Assembly: GCA_047606825.1 (NCBI GenBank)
Contig: JASGDY010000131.1
Coordinates: 17,264-81,263 of the forward strand
Reading direction: 5' to 3'
Source: Rhizosphaericola sp047606825
Lineage (GTDB): Bacteria; Bacteroidota; Bacteroidia; Chitinophagales; Chitinophagaceae
DNA length: 64,000 nt
Shown here piece after piece: positions 61,502 to 64,000 of the stretch. The translations under genes were made by a program, and so were the position numbers. Under the pieces are notes generated by a model. The model worked only from the letters and a program-made list of their open reading frames with translations. It ran no database searches and was not told the origin of the DNA. The stretch's first letter is position 1, and each line of letters starts with the position of its first letter.

Positions 61502-63790
61502 TTACTTCGCCGCCTTGCCACTCATCTCAAACACCAACTCGCCGCCGTCCACCAAATCCTTGTGGTGCAGGAACGGTTCTTTGATGGCTTTTCCGTTCAG
61601 GGTTACTTTTTTGACATAGACGTTTTTGTCGCTTTGGTTCTTGGCGACGATATGCAGTTGGTTGCCGTTTTCTAATTTGAGTACGGCATCTTCGACACTC
61701 GGACTGCCAATCGCATACACATCCGAACCTGGCGCAATCGGATAAAATCCCAAGCTGCTGAACAGATACCAGGCACTCATCTGACCACAGTCGTCGTTGC
61801 CGCCAAGTCCCGCCTGACCGTTGTGGTATTGGCTTTTCAGTATCATGCGCACTTTTTCCTGCGTTTTCCAAGGTTGGGAAGTATAGTTGTACAGATAAGG
61901 AACGTGGTGGCTCGGCTCGTTGCCATGCACGTAATTGCCAATCAATCCGTCACGCGAAATATCTTCCGTGTGTTCAAAATATTTGTCGGGCAGTTCCATC
62001 GTAAACAGGGAATCCAGTCTTTGCACAAAACGTTTTTCGCCGCCCATCAACTGTATCAAGGCTTTTGGGTCTTGCGGTACAAAAAAGCTGAAATTCCAAC
62101 TGTTGCCTTCGATAAACCCTTCGCCTTCGGTTTCCAACGGGTCAAATTTGGCGCGGAAAACACCGGCTGCGGATTTGGGGCGCATGAAGCCAACCGACGG
62201 GTCAAAGACTTGCTTGTAACTTTCAGCACGCTTCAGGTATTGTTTATACAGGTCTGCTCTTCCCAGTTTTTTCGCCATCTGCGCGATGCTCCAGTCGTCA
62301 AAAGCATATTCCAACGTCGTGGAAACGGAAGTGCCACTTTTTTCGTCGGGAATAAAACCTATTTTTTTATACGTATCGATATTGTCGTAATAAGGATTGT
62401 TGGAAGTTTTCAGACAGGCATCCAACGCGCGGTTCGCATCGAAATTATTGCAACCCTTCACCACGACGTCCGCCAGTACCGTAACCGCGTGGTAGCCCGT
62501 CATGCACCAGTTGTCGTTGGCGTAATGCGACCACACGGGCAGCATCCCGATACTACTCTGGTCATAGTGCGCGAGCATGGACATTATCATGTCGTTGGCT
62601 CTTGTGGTCTGTACCAATGCAAGGAACGGATGCTCGGCGCGGTAGGTGTCCCACAGCGAAAACGTCGTATAATTGGTAAATCCATCAGCCTGATGGACTT
62701 GCTGGTCGTTACCTTTGTATTGACCGTTGACATCGGTATAGACGGTCGGATTGATGAATGCGTGGTACATCGCCGTATAAAAATTAATCTTCTGTTCTTC
62801 CGTGGCGGTCTTGACGGCGATTTTTTCCAGTTCGTTTTCCCAAAGGTCTTGACCTTGTTTTTTGATGGCGTCAAAGTCCCAGCCCGGTGCTTCGGATTGC
62901 ATATTTTCCATGGCATTAGCCCAGCTGACGGGCGACAAAGCCATTTTGGCAACAACCGCTTCACCTTCGTCGGTATCAAAGTCAAAATGCAACCTTAGGT
63001 CATGGCCCGACATTTCCGGAAAATTGTGGAAAACGTCAAACCGCCGCCAAAAACCTCCGTAGGTTTCGTTTTTGGAAAAATTTTTATAGCCGTATTGCTT
63101 GAATGGTTTGGAAAATTCCAAAGCAAAATAGACCGTCCGGTTCCTTGCCCAACCATTGGTCTGGCGATAACCGACCACGGTCGAATCATTGAGTACACGC
63201 GCATAGCTCCACACATTTTTGCCGTCATAATTGTAGATGTTGGACATCATGTCGAGTATCACATGGGCATCGCTGGATTTTGGGAAAGAGTAACGATGTA
63301 CCCCAACACGGGTCGTCGTTGTCAGTTCGACCTTGACATGGTCGTCTTCCAAAAGGACGGAATAATAGTTGGCCTCCGCCTTTTCCGTGGCGTGTGAATA
63401 GCGCGAGCGAAAACCATTTTCGGGATGGTCGGCCGTTCCTGGATTGAGTTGCAGTGCGCCGACCGTCGGCATCATCAGCAGGTCGCCCAAGTCAGAATGT
63501 CCGACACCATTGAAATGCGTATGCGAAAAACCCACAATCGTGGGGTCTTCGTATTGGTAACCCGCACAATATTTATAAACGTCCGCCTGGTATTTTCCGT
63601 TCACATTGTTGGGAATCGTGTCCGTATCCGGGCTCAACTGCACCGCACCAAACGGAACCGTCGCACCCGGAAACGTATGTCCCATCCGCGCCGTGCCGAT
63701 AATCGGATTGATATATTTTACCAATTGCGCCTGCGCCTGAAAACTAAAGGCGGCAAAACCTGCCGCGAACAGTAAATTGCTTTTTCTCAT
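61502..63790 (-). CDS. GH92 exo-alpha-mannosidase
   Basis: The 762-residue protein has a signal peptide (MRKSNLLFAAGFAAFSFQAQ) and all standard GH92 marks: LVKYINPIIGTARMGHTFPG, VPFGAVQLSPDTD, IVGFSHTHFNGVGHSDLGD (~86-104), YTDVNGQYKGNDQQVH, YTTFSLWDTYRAEHPFLALV, MTGYHAVTVLADVVVKG, GFIEGNSWNFSFFVPQD, GLGGNDDCGQMSAWYLFSSL and GFYPIAPGSDVYAIGSP. GH92 enzymes are calcium-dependent inverting alpha-mannosidases that trim terminal mannose in the periplasm. It is a canonical member, unlike the GH92 at 53417, and may supply a second linkage specificity. Confidence 0.95.
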   Translation of the reverse strand: MRKSNLLFAAGFAAFSFQAQAQLVKYINPIIGTARMGHTFPGATVPFGAVQLSPDTDTIPNNVNGKYQADVYKYCAGYQYEDPTIVGFSHTHFNGVGHSDLGDLLMMPTVGALQLNPGTADHPENGFRSRYSHATEKAEANYYSVLLEDDHVKVELTTTTRVGVHRYSFPKSSDAHVILDMMSNIYNYDGKNVWSYARVLNDSTVVGYRQTNGWARNRTVYFALEFSKPFKQYGYKNFSKNETYGGFWRRFDVFHNFPEMSGHDLRLHFDFDTDEGEAVVAKMALSPVSWANAMENMQSEAPGWDFDAIKKQGQDLWENELEKIAVKTATEEQKINFYTAMYHAFINPTVYTDVNGQYKGNDQQVHQADGFTNYTTFSLWDTYRAEHPFLALVQTTRANDMIMSMLAHYDQSSIGMLPVWSHYANDNWCMTGYHAVTVLADVVVKGCNNFDANRALDACLKTSNNPYYDNIDTYKKIGFIPDEKSGTSVSTTLEYAFDDWSIAQMAKKLGRADLYKQYLKRAESYKQVFDPSVGFMRPKSAAGVFRAKFDPLETEGEGFIEGNSWNFSFFVPQDPKALIQLMGGEKRFVQRLDSLFTMELPDKYFEHTEDISRDGLIGNYVHGNEPSHHVPYLYNYTSQPWKTQEKVRMILKSQYHNGQAGLGGNDDCGQMSAWYLFSSLGFYPIAPGSDVYAIGSPSVEDAVLKLENGNQLHIVAKNQSDKNVYVKKVTLNGKAIKEPFLHHKDLVDGGELVFEMSGKAAK

Positions 63791-63818
63791 TCTTTGAAGT
63801 AAAAAATAAAAAGGTAAA

Positions 63819-64000
63819 AGTAAAAATGCGTAACCTGTTATACTTTAATAAAGGAATAAATTAATGATTGAAACCGCGTTGTTGCGCCTCACCCCCGACC
63901 CCTCTCCCAAGTGAGAGGGGTCGGGGGTGAGGCGCAACAACGCGGTTTCAATCATTAATTTATTCCTTTATTAAAGTATAACAGGTTACGCATTTTTACT
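63819..64000. repeat. 182-bp near-perfect fold-back palindrome at the window end
   Basis: Bases 63819-63908 are reverse-complemented by 63911-64000 with a single mismatch near the centre. The centre is a CTCACCCCCGACCCCTCTCC-type palindrome, and the outer ~65 bases on each side are ordinary A+T-rich upstream sequence of the GH92 gene. It extends exactly to the last base of the window, so its true length is unknown and it may be a fold-back artefact at a contig end. Confidence 0.9.

Noticed and set aside
61823..62998. A 391-codon open frame on the plus strand opposite the GH92 gene
   Set aside because: It is the antisense shadow of a gene with full GH92 motifs; its translation has no domain and a skewed composition.

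Overview
The window looks like part of a Bacteroidota chromosome, probably of the Chitinophagaceae/Sphingobacteriaceae kind. It has several SusC/SusD outer-membrane pairs, Bacteroidota-type promoters (TTG-N19/20-TAnnTTTG), lipoproteins with short lipoboxes, an ECF sigma/FecR pair and long runs of secreted glycoside hydrolases. Genus is not decided from sequence alone.

Positions 1-15960 form a glucuronoxylan utilisation locus with a divergent layout. On the minus strand lie a SusC/SusD pair (6572 down to 1460), a small in-frame-deleted second copy of that SusC, and the start of a further SusC that runs off the left edge. On the plus strand one probable operon carries an exported GH43, a decayed stub resembling GH115, a GH10 xylanase lipoprotein, a GPH/MFS sugar symporter, a cytoplasmic GH43, mannonate dehydratase (uxuA) and a GH67 alpha-glucuronidase. 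Together they cut xylan outside, import oligomers, remove arabinose/xylose/(methyl)glucuronate and start glucuronate catabolism. Both divergent promoters carry a near-identical 14-bp LacI-type operator.

Positions 15961-23300 hold a MITE-like repeat, a TonB-dependent receptor, the wreck of a serine recombinase and a small decayed island (HTH protein, lipoprotein, membrane protein, two broken genes). The island abuts the 3' end of a tRNA-Ser(CGA); a degenerate copy of that tRNA end lies at the far side.

Positions 23340-38000 are mostly core genes: TPR and PstS-like envelope proteins, hemL, a thioredoxin-fold protein, an Asp/Glu racemase, queA, a second TonB-dependent receptor, ferritin and an Nfu Fe-S carrier. 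Two toxin-antitoxin modules (AbiE-like and PemK/MazF-like) are interspersed.

Positions 38084-55882 hold an orphan large DUF6067-type hydrolase and a second utilisation locus: ECF sigma, FecR anti-sigma, SusC, SusD, a GDPD/PI-PLC-fold phosphodiesterase, a Cys-phosphatase, GH89 alpha-N-acetylglucosaminidase, a membrane HGSNAT/DUF5009-type acetyltransferase and a divergent GH92 with a C-terminal LamG-like domain. A second GH92 is at 61502-63790. This enzyme set fits stepwise dismantling of a glycosyl-inositol-phosphate glycan (GPI anchor or GIPC), which is my main candidate for something undescribed; it is an inference. Two exported enzymes in this locus have palindromic repeats inserted into their signal-peptide coding region.

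Positions 55949-64000 carry a methyltransferase, three exported proteins of unknown role (one GLPGLI/WG-repeat), a DUF4143-type ATPase with a 23-bp upstream palindrome, the GH92, and a 182-bp near-perfect fold-back that runs exactly to the window end and may be an assembly artefact.
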